Shown here: positions 1 to 6,932 of the stretch, one piece after another
Numbering within the stretch: position 1 is the stretch's first letter
How the letters are laid out: each line of letters opens with the position of its first letter
Assembly: GCA_015658965.1 (NCBI GenBank)
Contig: DQNX01000133.1
Span: 1 to 7,897, forward strand
Source: Gammaproteobacteria bacterium
Lineage (GTDB): Bacteria > Pseudomonadota > Gammaproteobacteria > PS1 > Pseudothioglobaceae
Direction of reading: 5' to 3'
DNA length: 7,897 nt
Position numbers and translations under genes: made by a program
Notes under the pieces: model-generated
Told to the model about the DNA's origin: nothing
The model's input: the letters and a program-made list of their open reading frames with translations, nothing else
Database searches by the model: none

Positions 1-9
1 AATGGACCA

Positions 10-210
10 ATGATTCTAGTTGTTAATGGCAAAGAACTCACAATAGCCAACAACGCCAACGCCAATGATTTAATCAACCAGCTCGGTTATCAAGATCAGC
101 GTATTGCGCTAGAAGTCAATGAAGCCATCATTCCCAAATCCAAACACAGTGAATTTAACTTGAATGCAGGGGATAAAATTGAAATTATTAAAGCGGTTGG
201 TGGTGGTTAA
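10..210 (+). CDS. thiS: ThiS, sulfur carrier protein of thiamine biosynthesis
   Basis: Ubiquitin-fold sulfur carrier. In the known pathway its C-terminal glycine is adenylated by ThiF and converted to a thiocarboxylate, which donates sulfur to thiazole synthase ThiG in the cytoplasm. The predicted protein is 66 aa, the same length as E. coli ThiS. It opens with the short beta-strand MILVVNG and ends in AVGGG, the required Gly-Gly tail. The middle part (about residues 30-58, IALEVNEAIIPKS then NAGDKIEIIKAV) matches the family pattern. The ATG at 10 overlaps a TGA at 11-13 that could end an upstream reading frame (codons ATG GAC CAA before it), suggesting an operon entering from the left, but only 9 bases are visible. 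No thiG follows; the next gene is convergent and the two stop codons overlap in a shared TTAA. MoaD-type carriers share the fold, but the length and sequence favour ThiS. Confidence 0.9.
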   Translation: MILVVNGKELTIANNANANDLINQLGYQDQRIALEVNEAIIPKSKHSEFNLNAGDKIEIIKAVGGG

Positions 211-1250
211 ACAAACCAGCCTTTAGGAATTTCATCAACGCCCATGGGTTTCACACTAAACTGCTGCGCCACGCCAACGGTTAGTTTTACTTCCACATCA
301 ACGCTTTCTTGCTCTCGCCCCTGAGAATAGCGCGCCAAAACTTGCGCGGCAATCTTAAGGTCTTCTTGATTTGGCTCACCATCGATCAGTGCGATTGGGC
401 CATTACAACTGGTCGGATAAAGGTTGGCGTATTGATTTCTATAGCCTTCCAAAAACTTAACCTCGCCCTCTTCTCTGGCAACAATCATTTTAAAGCGTTT
501 ATTAGGGCGAATATGGCGACCGACTTTAAGCATCATTAAATCATCGAGCTGATAATCACGACTGCCACGAGACTCCCACATATCCACCAATTTATCCGAA
601 TATTTCTTATCGGTTAAAAAACAACAGCCGCCTGCAGGGGTTGCATAATCCTCAAAACCATATTCTTTGGCGAGTGCCATTTGTGGTTTACGGTTGCGCC
701 CTGAAAAATCTAACAACTGTTCACGATCTACCCAACCTTCAATCTCAGCCTTAGTCGGCGGTAAATGCTTGGCACACAACGGACGTAATAACAAATCACC
801 TGCGCCAGACTCGGCTTGCACAATTGGCATGGTTTCTTTACGTTGCGACATCGGGCGCTGACCCATTACCTCGCCGGTAATAATAAAATCAAAGTCATTC
901 TCCTCCATCCACTGTTTGGCTTTTTTCACCATAAAACCTTTGCAGTCTAAACAAGGGTTCATATTTTTTCCATAACCGTGTTTGGGGTTTAGCAAAACAT
1001 CTCGATATTCTTCAATCACATCAATAATATGCAACTTAATGCCCAGTTGCTCAGCTACCCACAAAGCGTTATTACGCTTTGGCTTATCGCTCTTTTGCTT
1101 ACGAATCGCATGGGTATGCCCTTCCACACAAAAACCGGTAAAAAAATTAATACCTTCTACATGCACACCTTGATCAATCATCAACTTAGTGCTTAAAAGT
1201 GAATCCAGTCCACCCGATATTAACGATACTGCTTTAATTTGCTTACTCAT
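207..1250 (-). CDS. PP-loop ATPase of the MnmA/ThiI type, probable tRNA thiolation enzyme
   Basis: A 347-aa protein with an N-terminal adenine-nucleotide alpha-hydrolase (PP-loop) domain. The loop is SGGLDS at residues 12-17, as in MnmA and ThiI, which adenylate a tRNA uridine before inserting sulfur. Other visible residues are Cys41, a Cys100-x2-Cys103 pair within NPCLDCKGFM, and Cys209-Cys210 within PAGGCC. Two spaced cysteines plus a later one recall Fe-S-dependent tRNA thiolases such as TtuA and TtcA, but cluster binding is inference. The C-terminal 120 or so residues resemble the small NFACT-R-like RNA-binding extension found in such proteins. Homologues are often annotated as tRNA (5-methylaminomethyl-2-thiouridylate)-methyltransferase, a historical misnomer. 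It is shorter than typical ThiI and lacks an obvious THUMP or rhodanese domain. The start is supported by AGGAA seven bases upstream of the ATG. It lies 3 bp after prmA, so the two are probably cotranscribed. The exact substrate is unknown. Confidence 0.8.
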   Translation of the reverse strand: MSKQIKAVSLISGGLDSLLSTKLMIDQGVHVEGINFFTGFCVEGHTHAIRKQKSDKPKRNNALWVAEQLGIKLHIIDVIEEYRDVLLNPKHGYGKNMNPCLDCKGFMVKKAKQWMEENDFDFIITGEVMGQRPMSQRKETMPIVQAESGAGDLLLRPLCAKHLPPTKAEIEGWVDREQLLDFSGRNRKPQMALAKEYGFEDYATPAGGCCFLTDKKYSDKLVDMWESRGSRDYQLDDLMMLKVGRHIRPNKRFKMIVAREEGEVKFLEGYRNQYANLYPTSCNGPIALIDGEPNQEDLKIAAQVLARYSQGREQESVDVEVKLTVGVAQQFSVKPMGVDEIPKGWFV

Positions 1251-1253
1251 TAT

Positions 1254-2132
1254 TTATTTCCTGATTCCATCAACTCGACACCACCGGTCTTTTTGTGTGA
1301 CTGTTAAATCAACAAAATACTCAGCATAAGCCTCTAATATCCTGTCGAGTTGTTCTTGTAAAATTCCTGAAAGCGTTATTTTACCGCCACACTTCACCAA
1401 ATCTGAAAAATTTTGACAAAGCTCAATCAACGGTTTGGCTAAAATATTGGCAATTAACAAATCTACTTTGTCCAATTTACCCTGTTCATCACTATGTAAA
1501 ACGGCAATCTGTTTATCGACGTGGTTGGTCTTAACATTATCAATGGTTGCTAACACCGCCTGCGGATCGTTGTCTACGGCAATTGCACTGGTAGCGCCGA
1601 GCTTAACGGCCGCTATTGCCAGCACGCCAGTGCCTGAACCATAATCAATCACCGTTTGCTTGATCGGCGGGTTTTCATCAAGATATTGCAAACAGAGATC
1701 TGTCGTTTGATGCGTACCTGTGCCAAATGCCAAGCCGGGGTCCATGTCAATCACCACGGCATTCTCTGGTAGTTTTGAAGCAGTTTCCCACGATGGGCAA
1801 ATCCAAAGTCGCTCTCCAAATCGCATAGCATGAAAATCTTTTTTGCATTCATCCTCCCAAACACGATCTTTCAATAACTCAAAGGATGATTTATCAATAC
1901 TGCATAATTGTAGAAGCATCGCTTGCACATGTGACTGATCAATGTCCACATCAAATAAAGCTTTGATCGTTGTATCGGGCCATAGCGGTGTTTCACCAAC
2001 TGGTGGCTCAAAAATCTCATCATCGTGCGTATCACTAAAAGTTATCGATATGCTGTCCAGCCCCATCAAAATTTCACTAACGAAATCTGCTTGGTCTTTA
2101 TGTGTTTCTAATGTCAATTGCATCCAATCCAT
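1254..2132 (-). CDS. prmA: Ribosomal protein L11 methyltransferase PrmA
   Basis: Cytoplasmic SAM-dependent enzyme that, in the characterised family, trimethylates several amino groups of ribosomal protein L11. At 292 aa it has the normal PrmA length (E. coli 293). Visible signatures are DPGLAFGTGTH at residues 131-141, the SAM-binding loop DYGSGTG at 163-169 (more often DFGCGSG), the acidic residue D187 in AVDNDP, and NILAKPL at 229-235, the NPPY-like substrate motif of the family. The N-terminal 110 or so residues form the L11-recognition domain. It is the first gene of a minus-strand pair with the PP-loop ATPase, separated by 3 bp. A TATAAT lies only 9 bases upstream of the ATG, and no clear Shine-Dalgarno sequence precedes the start, so the leader may be extremely short. 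Confidence 0.95.
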   Translation of the reverse strand: MDWMQLTLETHKDQADFVSEILMGLDSISITFSDTHDDEIFEPPVGETPLWPDTTIKALFDVDIDQSHVQAMLLQLCSIDKSSFELLKDRVWEDECKKDFHAMRFGERLWICPSWETASKLPENAVVIDMDPGLAFGTGTHQTTDLCLQYLDENPPIKQTVIDYGSGTGVLAIAAVKLGATSAIAVDNDPQAVLATIDNVKTNHVDKQIAVLHSDEQGKLDKVDLLIANILAKPLIELCQNFSDLVKCGGKITLSGILQEQLDRILEAYAEYFVDLTVTQKDRWCRVDGIRK

Positions 2133-2141
2133 AGCTGCTTA

Positions 2142-2147
2142 ATTATA
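2142..2147 (-). promoter_or_regulatory. Candidate -10 element for prmA
   Basis: On the minus strand TATAAT occupies this position, 9 bases before the prmA ATG. No convincing -35 hexamer is found 16-18 bases further upstream. If used, transcription would begin within a few bases of the start codon. The perfect hexamer in an AT-rich divergent intergenic region is suggestive only. Confidence 0.35.
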
Positions 2148-2207
2148 CCGGCTAGGGATGAACACTATTCCCCTATAAAAACCAAGTAAATAATTAAGGT
2201 AAAGCTC

Positions 2208-2213
2208 TATAAT
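2208..2213 (+). promoter_or_regulatory. Candidate -10 element for the DsrC-like gene
   Basis: TATAAT lies 33 bases upstream of the DsrC-like ATG, leaving a leader of about 27 bases. The -35 region around 2185-2190 (AGTAAA) is poor. The gene's ribosome site is AAGG at 2235-2238, 8 bases before the ATG at 2247. An out-of-frame ATG at 2240 is only one base from AAGG and would stop after nine codons, so 2247 is the better start. Confidence 0.45.
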
Positions 2214-2246
2214 AAGTCCAACATCAAATTACACAAGGTATGAAAA

Positions 2247-2537
2247 ATGGCATTAGAAAGAACAGGTAACGGCTACTTAGTTGATCCAACAATTTGGACC
2301 GAAGAAATCATGCACGAAATGGCAAAAGAAGACGACATAGAGCTGACTGAAAGTATGGTCACTCAGATCATGGTAGCCAGAGAATATTTTTCTGAAAACT
2401 CTTCAGTACCACCCATTAGAACCTTTGCAAAAGTAGTCGGCATTGACAAAAAAATTCTTTTTAAAGAGTGGCTAACCGGCCCAATGAAGCCAATCACTAA
2501 GTATGGTGGCATGCCACAACCAACCGGTTGCGTCTAA
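2247..2537 (+). CDS. DsrC/TusE-family sulfur relay protein, single-cysteine type
   Basis: A 96-aa DsrC/TusE/DsvC-family protein. Family members carry persulfide sulfur on a C-terminal cysteine: DsrC proper is the trisulfide substrate of dissimilatory sulfite reductase, and TusE relays sulfur to MnmA for tRNA 2-thiolation. The N-terminal GNGYLVDPTIWTEE segment and the C-terminal arm GMPQPTGCV are diagnostic. Cys95, next to last, is the CysA position. The residue 11 places earlier, where canonical DsrC has CysB, is Thr84, as in E. coli TusE. The loop before the C-terminal arm (residues 62-72) is about nine residues shorter than in TusE. So this is not a canonical two-cysteine DsrC. It could be a TusE or a regulatory paralogue; sulfur oxidisers often carry several copies. 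It stands alone, divergent from prmA and convergent with alaS, with no dsr genes in view. Confidence 0.88.
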   Translation: MALERTGNGYLVDPTIWTEEIMHEMAKEDDIELTESMVTQIMVAREYFSENSSVPPIRTFAKVVGIDKKILFKEWLTGPMKPITKYGGMPQPTGCV

Positions 2538-2550
2538 CCTTTACTGCGTC

Positions 2551-2650
2551 TTTTCCATTTTCACTGTGTTGAATCTGCAAAAACATTCAGTCACATAGTT
2601 TTCACTATGCTCCATCATGTTTTTGCAGATTCGCCTTGTGAAAAAGAAAA
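2551..2650. repeat. Long imperfect palindrome, putative intergenic repeat element
   Basis: Perfect 16-bp arms GAATCTGCAAAAACAT (2571-2586) and its complement (2617-2632) enclose a second hairpin, CATAGT/ACTATG (2594-2599 and 2604-2609) with a TTTC loop. Outside them TTTTCAC (2558-2564) pairs with GTGAAAA (2638-2644), and the pairing continues imperfectly to both ends. The whole is about 100 bp, non-coding, and starts 13 bp after the DsrC-like stop codon. It is much larger than a normal terminator and lacks a T-tract at the stem base, and a separate terminator follows. It resembles a REP or MITE-type dispersed repeat, though copy number cannot be judged here. As RNA it would form a stable 3' structure on the DsrC-like transcript. 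Confidence 0.75.
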
Positions 2651-2672
2651 ATACTTGTAAACATTGTTATTT

Positions 2673-2699
2673 AAAAAAACCCTCGAAAGAGGGTTTTTT
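2673..2699. terminator. Bidirectional intrinsic terminator between the DsrC-like gene and alaS
   Basis: The stem CCCTC (2680-2684) and GAGGG (2689-2693) closes on a GAAA tetraloop, flanked by seven A on the left and six T on the right. It therefore reads as a rho-independent terminator in both directions. It ends 22 bp from the alaS stop and serves both converging genes. Confidence 0.93.
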
Positions 2700-2721
2700 A
2701 TTGTCTAACCAAGATTAATAA

Positions 2722-5319
2722 TTATAATAAATCTTTTACCGAAGCAAGCGCCCCAGCCAACTTTGACGGATCTGTGCCGCCACCTTGCGCCATATCTGGG
2801 CGACCGCCGCCTTTTCCACCCACTTGTTGAGCAACATGGTTAAGAATTTTTCCAGCCTGATATTGCTTGGTTAAATCTTTAGTCACACCCGCTACTAAAG
2901 ATATCTTGTCGCCACTAACCACCGCTAATACCACCACAGCTGAGCCTAGTTTATCTTTGAGCTTATCAGCAATGTCGCGTAGATCTTTACCGCCTACACC
3001 CTTAACGACGGTTGAGAGTAGTTTAATCCCATTCACGTCCTGCGCCTGCCCAACCAAGTCATCGCCCTGATTGCTGGCCAACTGCTTTTGAAAGGTTGCA
3101 ATTTGTTTTTCAAGTTGTTTTTGTTGTTTGATTAATTGCGCTACTTTTTCAACCACTTGTGCGTTATTAGTTTTGGTCATCTGCGAAATAGCGCTTAAGC
3201 TATCTTGCGTTTGTTTGTCAAACTGATAGGCATCATAGCCTGTTAATGCCTCAATACGGCGTACGCCAGCAGCTATTCCACCTTCCGAGGTTATTCTAAA
3301 TAAACCAATATCACCCAAAAGATTAACGTGCGTGCCGCCGCAAAGTTCAACAGAAAAATCATTTTTACCCATGCTTAAGACGCGCACACTGTCGCCATAT
3401 TTTTCACCAAAAAGTGCCATTGCACCTTTCTTTTTGGCGGTTTTAATATCGGTAACATCGGTATGTACAATAGAATTGCCTAAAATCCGTCGATTAACCA
3501 TGGCTTCAATTTTATCCAAATCAACTTTGGCAATGATTTCGTCGTGTGAAAAATCAAAGCGCAATTTGTCACTATCGACCAATGAGCCTTTTTGCGTAAC
3601 CGTTTCGCCCAAAACGCTGCGCAGTGCGGCGTGCAAAAGATGCGTGGCCGAGTGATTGCGCGCAATACACTTGCGCCGACGCACATCTACTTTGCCGTCC
3701 AACACATCGCCAACTTTGAGTGTGCCACTTGTAAGCTCGCCATGATGCTCAAAGGCACCGGTTTTTTGCTTCAATGTATTAGCCACGTCAAACATCGCTT
3801 GTTTATTTTCAAGCGTGCCACGATCGCCAACCTGACCGCCAGATTCGCCATAAAAACTGGATTGCGTTAAGACGATAATCGCCTGATCACCCGCCTCAAT
3901 TGACTCAACCAACTCGCCTGCTTTAATCAGTGCTTGAACAGATGCGCTACTTTCTAATTGCTCATAGCCTAAAAACTGCGTCTCTTCGCTGATATCAACG
4001 CCTTTTTGTGTGGTTTTAAAATCACCCGCCATACGCGCTCTATCGCGCTGCTTGGTCATGGCTGCTTCAAACCCTGGTAGATCAATGCTCAGATCACGCT
4101 CACGTGCCACATCGGCGGTTAAATCAACTGGGAAGCCGTAAGTATCGTAAAGCTTAAATACGGTTTCACCATCAATCTCATGGCCTTTTAAATCACTAAT
4201 GGCTGCTTCTAAAATACCCATGCCTTGGTCTAGCGTTTGCGCAAAACGTTGCTCTTCTTTTTTTAATACTTTTTCAACGTTCGCCAAAGCCAGTTTTAGC
4301 TCGGGATAAACCGCTTTAAACTCTAACGCCAACACGGGCGCCAAACGATAAAAGAAAACTTTTTCAATGCCAATCTTATGGCCGTGGCGAATGGCGCGGC
4401 GAATGATACGGCGCAATACATAACCACGGCCTTCATTCGATGGAATAACACCATCGACAATCATAAATGCCGTTGAACGAATATGATCCGCAATCACGCG
4501 TACCGAGGCGTTATCCGTTTTAACACCATTAGCTTTAGGGGTTAAATCGACCACAGCTTTAATTAAGCTTGCAAATCCGTCAGTATCGTAGTTGTTATTT
4601 TCGTGCTGCAATACGGCTGCTAAGCGTTCAAGCCCCATACCGGTATCAACACAAGGGGCAGCAAGTGGTTTGAGATAGCCATCTTCTTGTTTGTCGTATT
4701 GGGTGAACACCAAATTCCAAATTTCAATATAGCGGTCGCCATCTTCATCAGCATGGCCCGGAGGGCCGCCAGCAATGTCTTCGCCATGATCATAAAATAT
4801 CTCACTCGAAGGGCCGCACGGACCAGTATCGCCCATTTGCCAAAAATTATCTTTGGCGCCACAACGAGAAATACGATTTTTAGGAAAACCAATTTCATTG
4901 ACCCAAATATCCTCCGCCTCATCGTCCTCTTCAAACACACTAATCCAAAGTTTTTCTTTTGGCAGGCCAAGCTCAACGGTTAAAAACTCCCAAGCATATT
5001 GAATCGCCTCACGCTTGAAATAATCACCAAATGAGAAATTACCCAGCATTTCAAAAAACGTATGATGACGCGCGGTATAGCCCACATTTTCCAAATCATT
5101 GTGTTTGCCGCCGGCGCGCACACAGCGTTGACATGAAACAGCGCGCTTATAAGGGCGCTTTTCAAGACCACTAAAAACATCCTTAAATGGCACCATGCCG
5201 GCATTCACAAACAATAAAGTTTTGTCATTATGTGGAACCAAAGACGAACTCGGCTCAATGGTATGACCTTTTGAGGCGTAAAAATCTAAGAATTTTTGTC
5301 TGATTTGTGCCGTTTTCAT
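2722..5319 (-). CDS. alaS: Alanyl-tRNA synthetase
   Basis: Class II synthetase that charges tRNA-Ala and clears misacylated Ser/Gly-tRNA-Ala. At 865 aa it is full length (E. coli 875). Domain order: the N-terminal aminoacylation core with the conserved HHTFFEMLGNFSFGDYF stretch and motif 3 DTGMGLER at 225-232; the tRNA-recognition domain to about 440; the editing domain with zinc ligands His556 and His560 (HSATH), Cys660 and His664 (CGGTH); a coiled coil at about 720-750 rich in K, Q and L; and the C-terminal DHHA1-like domain with the glycine-rich GGKGGGRPDMAQ at about 833-845. All expected catalytic and editing residues are present. The start aligns with the family N-terminus (KTAQIRQKFLDFYASKGH), although no clear Shine-Dalgarno sequence precedes it. 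Upstream lie a small hairpin and a MITE-like element that separates it from yciO on the same strand. Confidence 0.98.
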   Translation of the reverse strand: MKTAQIRQKFLDFYASKGHTIEPSSSLVPHNDKTLLFVNAGMVPFKDVFSGLEKRPYKRAVSCQRCVRAGGKHNDLENVGYTARHHTFFEMLGNFSFGDYFKREAIQYAWEFLTVELGLPKEKLWISVFEEDDEAEDIWVNEIGFPKNRISRCGAKDNFWQMGDTGPCGPSSEIFYDHGEDIAGGPPGHADEDGDRYIEIWNLVFTQYDKQEDGYLKPLAAPCVDTGMGLERLAAVLQHENNNYDTDGFASLIKAVVDLTPKANGVKTDNASVRVIADHIRSTAFMIVDGVIPSNEGRGYVLRRIIRRAIRHGHKIGIEKVFFYRLAPVLALEFKAVYPELKLALANVEKVLKKEEQRFAQTLDQGMGILEAAISDLKGHEIDGETVFKLYDTYGFPVDLTADVARERDLSIDLPGFEAAMTKQRDRARMAGDFKTTQKGVDISEETQFLGYEQLESSASVQALIKAGELVESIEAGDQAIIVLTQSSFYGESGGQVGDRGTLENKQAMFDVANTLKQKTGAFEHHGELTSGTLKVGDVLDGKVDVRRRKCIARNHSATHLLHAALRSVLGETVTQKGSLVDSDKLRFDFSHDEIIAKVDLDKIEAMVNRRILGNSIVHTDVTDIKTAKKKGAMALFGEKYGDSVRVLSMGKNDFSVELCGGTHVNLLGDIGLFRITSEGGIAAGVRRIEALTGYDAYQFDKQTQDSLSAISQMTKTNNAQVVEKVAQLIKQQKQLEKQIATFQKQLASNQGDDLVGQAQDVNGIKLLSTVVKGVGGKDLRDIADKLKDKLGSAVVVLAVVSGDKISLVAGVTKDLTKQYQAGKILNHVAQQVGGKGGGRPDMAQGGGTDPSKLAGALASVKDLL

Positions 5320-5329
5320 GCGCGTAATA

Positions 5330-5358
5330 AAGCTTTGTATAAAAAAAGCTTAATTATA
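5330..5358 (-). promoter_or_regulatory. alaS: Candidate alaS -10 element and leader hairpin
   Basis: On the minus strand TATAAT lies at 5353-5358, 33 bases before the alaS ATG. The -35 position would fall inside the adjoining MITE-like element, where CCCTAT is a poor match. Between this site and the gene, AAGCTTT (5330-5336) and AAAGCTT (5345-5351) form a 7-bp inverted repeat that could fold in the leader. Both assignments rest on sequence pattern only. Confidence 0.4.
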
Positions 5359-5360
5359 TA

Positions 5361-5473
5361 GAGACCTTTGCATAAATAGGGATGATTGGCACCCTGCAAG
5401 GGGCTATAAATAAAGTGACAGATTTTATTAACCTAGGCATTTTAATAATTATTCATATGTATGCAAAGGCCTC
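5361..5473. mobile_element. MITE-like element with IS5-type terminal inverted repeats
   Basis: GAGACCTTTGCATA (5361-5374) and, inverted, GAGGCCTTTGCATA (5460-5473) match at 13 of 14 positions. Allowing mismatches, the similarity extends to 22 of 27 bases. The 113-bp segment encodes nothing and is AT-rich apart from a central CCCTGCAAGGGG. From general knowledge, ends beginning GAGACCTTTGCA are typical of IS5-family insertion sequences, so a non-autonomous derivative is likely. No clean target duplication is seen; ATA occurs next to the left end and one base beyond the right end. The element fills most of the 167-bp gap between yciO and alaS. Confidence 0.75.
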
Positions 5474-5486
5474 GATAGGCAAGTTG

Positions 5487-6101
5487 CTATTCTAACAACG
5501 AAGTATCGCCTGCGCCGTGGCGAATAATTTGCACGCTGCCAGAAGATAAATCAACCACCGTGGTTGGAGCGGGTGGGCAATAGCCATCGTCAATAATTAA
5601 ATCCACTTGATTATCAACAGCGTCACGCACATCATCAATATCGTAAAAATCATGGCCTGCTATAATCAGCGAAACGCTCATCATCGGCTCATCCAATGCG
5701 CTCAGCAAAGCCTGAACCACACCATGATCAGAAATTCGCAAGCCAATGGTTTTTTTCTTCTCGTGTAATAAACGCTTAGGAATATCGCGCGACCCTTCTA
5801 AAATAAAAGTATAGGCACCAGGTAGAACCTTTTTCAATAGCCGAAAGGCGTTATTATCAAGCTTGGCATATTCGCCAATATGGGCTAAATCTCGCATCAT
5901 CAAGGTAAAATCATGGCGCTTGGAAAGCTGGCGAATCTGGCGAATTCTCTCAAGCCCCTTTTTATTACCCAACGCCGTACCCAAGGCATAACCCGAATCT
6001 GTTGGATAAGCAATGACCCCGCCCGCTTTAATCTCATCCACCACTTGTTGTACTAAACGCTGCTGTGGATTTTGAGGGTGAATTGATACTAATTTAGCCA
6101 T
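5487..6101 (-). CDS. yciO: YciO, Sua5/YrdC/YciO-family protein
   Basis: A 204-aa member of the YrdC-like double-stranded RNA-binding fold family that includes the threonylcarbamoyl-AMP synthases TsaC and Sua5. It is closest to the YciO branch: SIHPQNPQQRL near the start, YPTDSGYALG at 32-41, and HEKKKTIGLR in the middle match the E. coli YciO pattern and length (206 aa). The SxN motif of true TsaC enzymes appears as SVSL, so a direct role in t6A formation should not be assumed. The start was placed at the ATG at 6101, not an in-frame ATG at 6116. A strong GGAAGGA lies 6 bases before 6101, the family begins here, and this ATG shares one base with the rnm TAA stop (TAATG). It therefore looks translationally coupled to rnm, the same pairing as in E. 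coli. Confidence 0.92.
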   Translation of the reverse strand: MAKLVSIHPQNPQQRLVQQVVDEIKAGGVIAYPTDSGYALGTALGNKKGLERIRQIRQLSKRHDFTLMMRDLAHIGEYAKLDNNAFRLLKKVLPGAYTFILEGSRDIPKRLLHEKKKTIGLRISDHGVVQALLSALDEPMMSVSLIIAGHDFYDIDDVRDAVDNQVDLIIDDGYCPPAPTTVVDLSSGSVQIIRHGAGDTSLLE

Positions 6102-6925
6102 TACCAATCCTTCCATACGGTTTGATTAACATTAGGCATATCGTGCAGGCGCCCGATACGCGTTCTTTGATTGGGCCAGCCGTGATAATCAGAGCCACTT
6201 GATACCAATAAATCAAACTGCGTTGCCCACTGACTCACCAGTGTAATTTCATCTTTACTACTCGATCCTGTGACCACTTCAACGCCGTCTAAACCTGCAC
6301 CTGACAAATGGCTTAGTAATCGCTTAATTTTGGTGTTGGTCATGCGGTAGCGTAGCGGGTGCGCCAGCACTGCTTTGCCGCCTGCAGCATGTATCCACCC
6401 AATCACCTCATCAAATTGCGCCCATTGTCCGCCCACACCGCCAGGCTTCTTGCCGGTTAAAAAACGCTTAAACACGCTACGCATATCCTTGCACACACCC
6501 TCTTGAATTAACATTTGGGCAAAATGCGTGCGCGTAATCATGCCTTTTTTGGCCACTACTTTTACTTTTTCAAGCGCAGAAAATACACCCGCACCGCCTA
6601 AACCTCTGGCCATTTTTTCGGCGCGAAGTTGGCGAAAATCTTGATGCTGTTTAAGTCCAGCTTGAAATATTGGATTATTAATGTCCACATTCAAACCCAA
6701 AATATGAATGGTCATATTGCTCCACATGGCTGATATTTCCACACCGTGAACAAGCTTCAAGCCTACTTCATCTGCTTGTTTTTGCGCTTCAAGCAGTCCA
6801 TCAGTGGTGTCATGATCCGTTAGTGAAAAAATATCACAACCTTCCTGCTTGGCCAAATTAACCACTTCAGTAGGCGACAAAACCCCGTCGGAATAATAAG
6901 AATGGTTGTGCAGATCAATTTTCAT
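6101..6925 (-). CDS. rnm: PHP-domain phosphoesterase, RNase AM / TrpH (YciV) family
   Basis: A 274-aa polymerase-and-histidinol-phosphatase domain metalloenzyme. Characterised homologues (E. coli YciV/TrpH, RNase AM) hydrolyse 3',5'-nucleoside bisphosphates and act as 5'-3' exoribonucleases on short RNAs, including 5' trimming of rRNA. Metal-binding motifs are all visible: HNH at residues 6-8 with YSDG after it, DHD at 37-39, HGVE at 60-63, His74, H134, AHP at 188-190, and SDYH at 245-248. The length is close to the E. coli protein (293 aa). It overlaps yciO by one base, so the two form a coupled unit. No Shine-Dalgarno sequence precedes the ATG, but a good -10 lies 7 bases upstream, suggesting a leaderless transcript. 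PolC/HIS2-type PHP proteins are the alternative, less likely given the adjacent yciO. Confidence 0.93.
   Translation of the reverse strand: MKIDLHNHSYYSDGVLSPTEVVNLAKQEGCDIFSLTDHDTTDGLLEAQKQADEVGLKLVHGVEISAMWSNMTIHILGLNVDINNPIFQAGLKQHQDFRQLRAEKMARGLGGAGVFSALEKVKVVAKKGMITRTHFAQMLIQEGVCKDMRSVFKRFLTGKKPGGVGGQWAQFDEVIGWIHAAGGKAVLAHPLRYRMTNTKIKRLLSHLSGAGLDGVEVVTGSSSKDEITLVSQWATQFDLLVSSGSDYHGWPNQRTRIGRLHDMPNVNQTVWKDW
6108..6114 (-). promoter_or_regulatory. Shine-Dalgarno site that sets the yciO start
   Basis: On the minus strand GGAAGGA is followed by the 6-base spacer TTGGTA and then the ATG at 6101-6099. The site lies inside the last codons of rnm. It would be useless for the alternative ATG at 6116, which precedes it, so it decides the start in favour of 6101. 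Confidence 0.85.
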
Positions 6926-6932
6926 AAAAGAT

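Noticed and set aside
3332..3870. Several open frames of 60-110 aa inside alaS, on both strands
   Set aside because: They are shadows of the conserved synthetase frame and show no domain-like sequence of their own.
5391..5402. CCCTGCAAGGGG as a terminator for yciO
   Set aside because: The stem is only 4 bp and no T-tract follows on either strand; it is internal to the MITE-like element.
5357..5478. Target-site duplication flanking the MITE-like element
   Set aside because: ATA occurs near both ends but at different offsets; in AT-rich DNA this is not convincing.
6102..6116. yciO start at the ATG at 6116
   Set aside because: It precedes the GGAAGGA site and adds five residues absent from the family; the ATG at 6101 has correct spacing.
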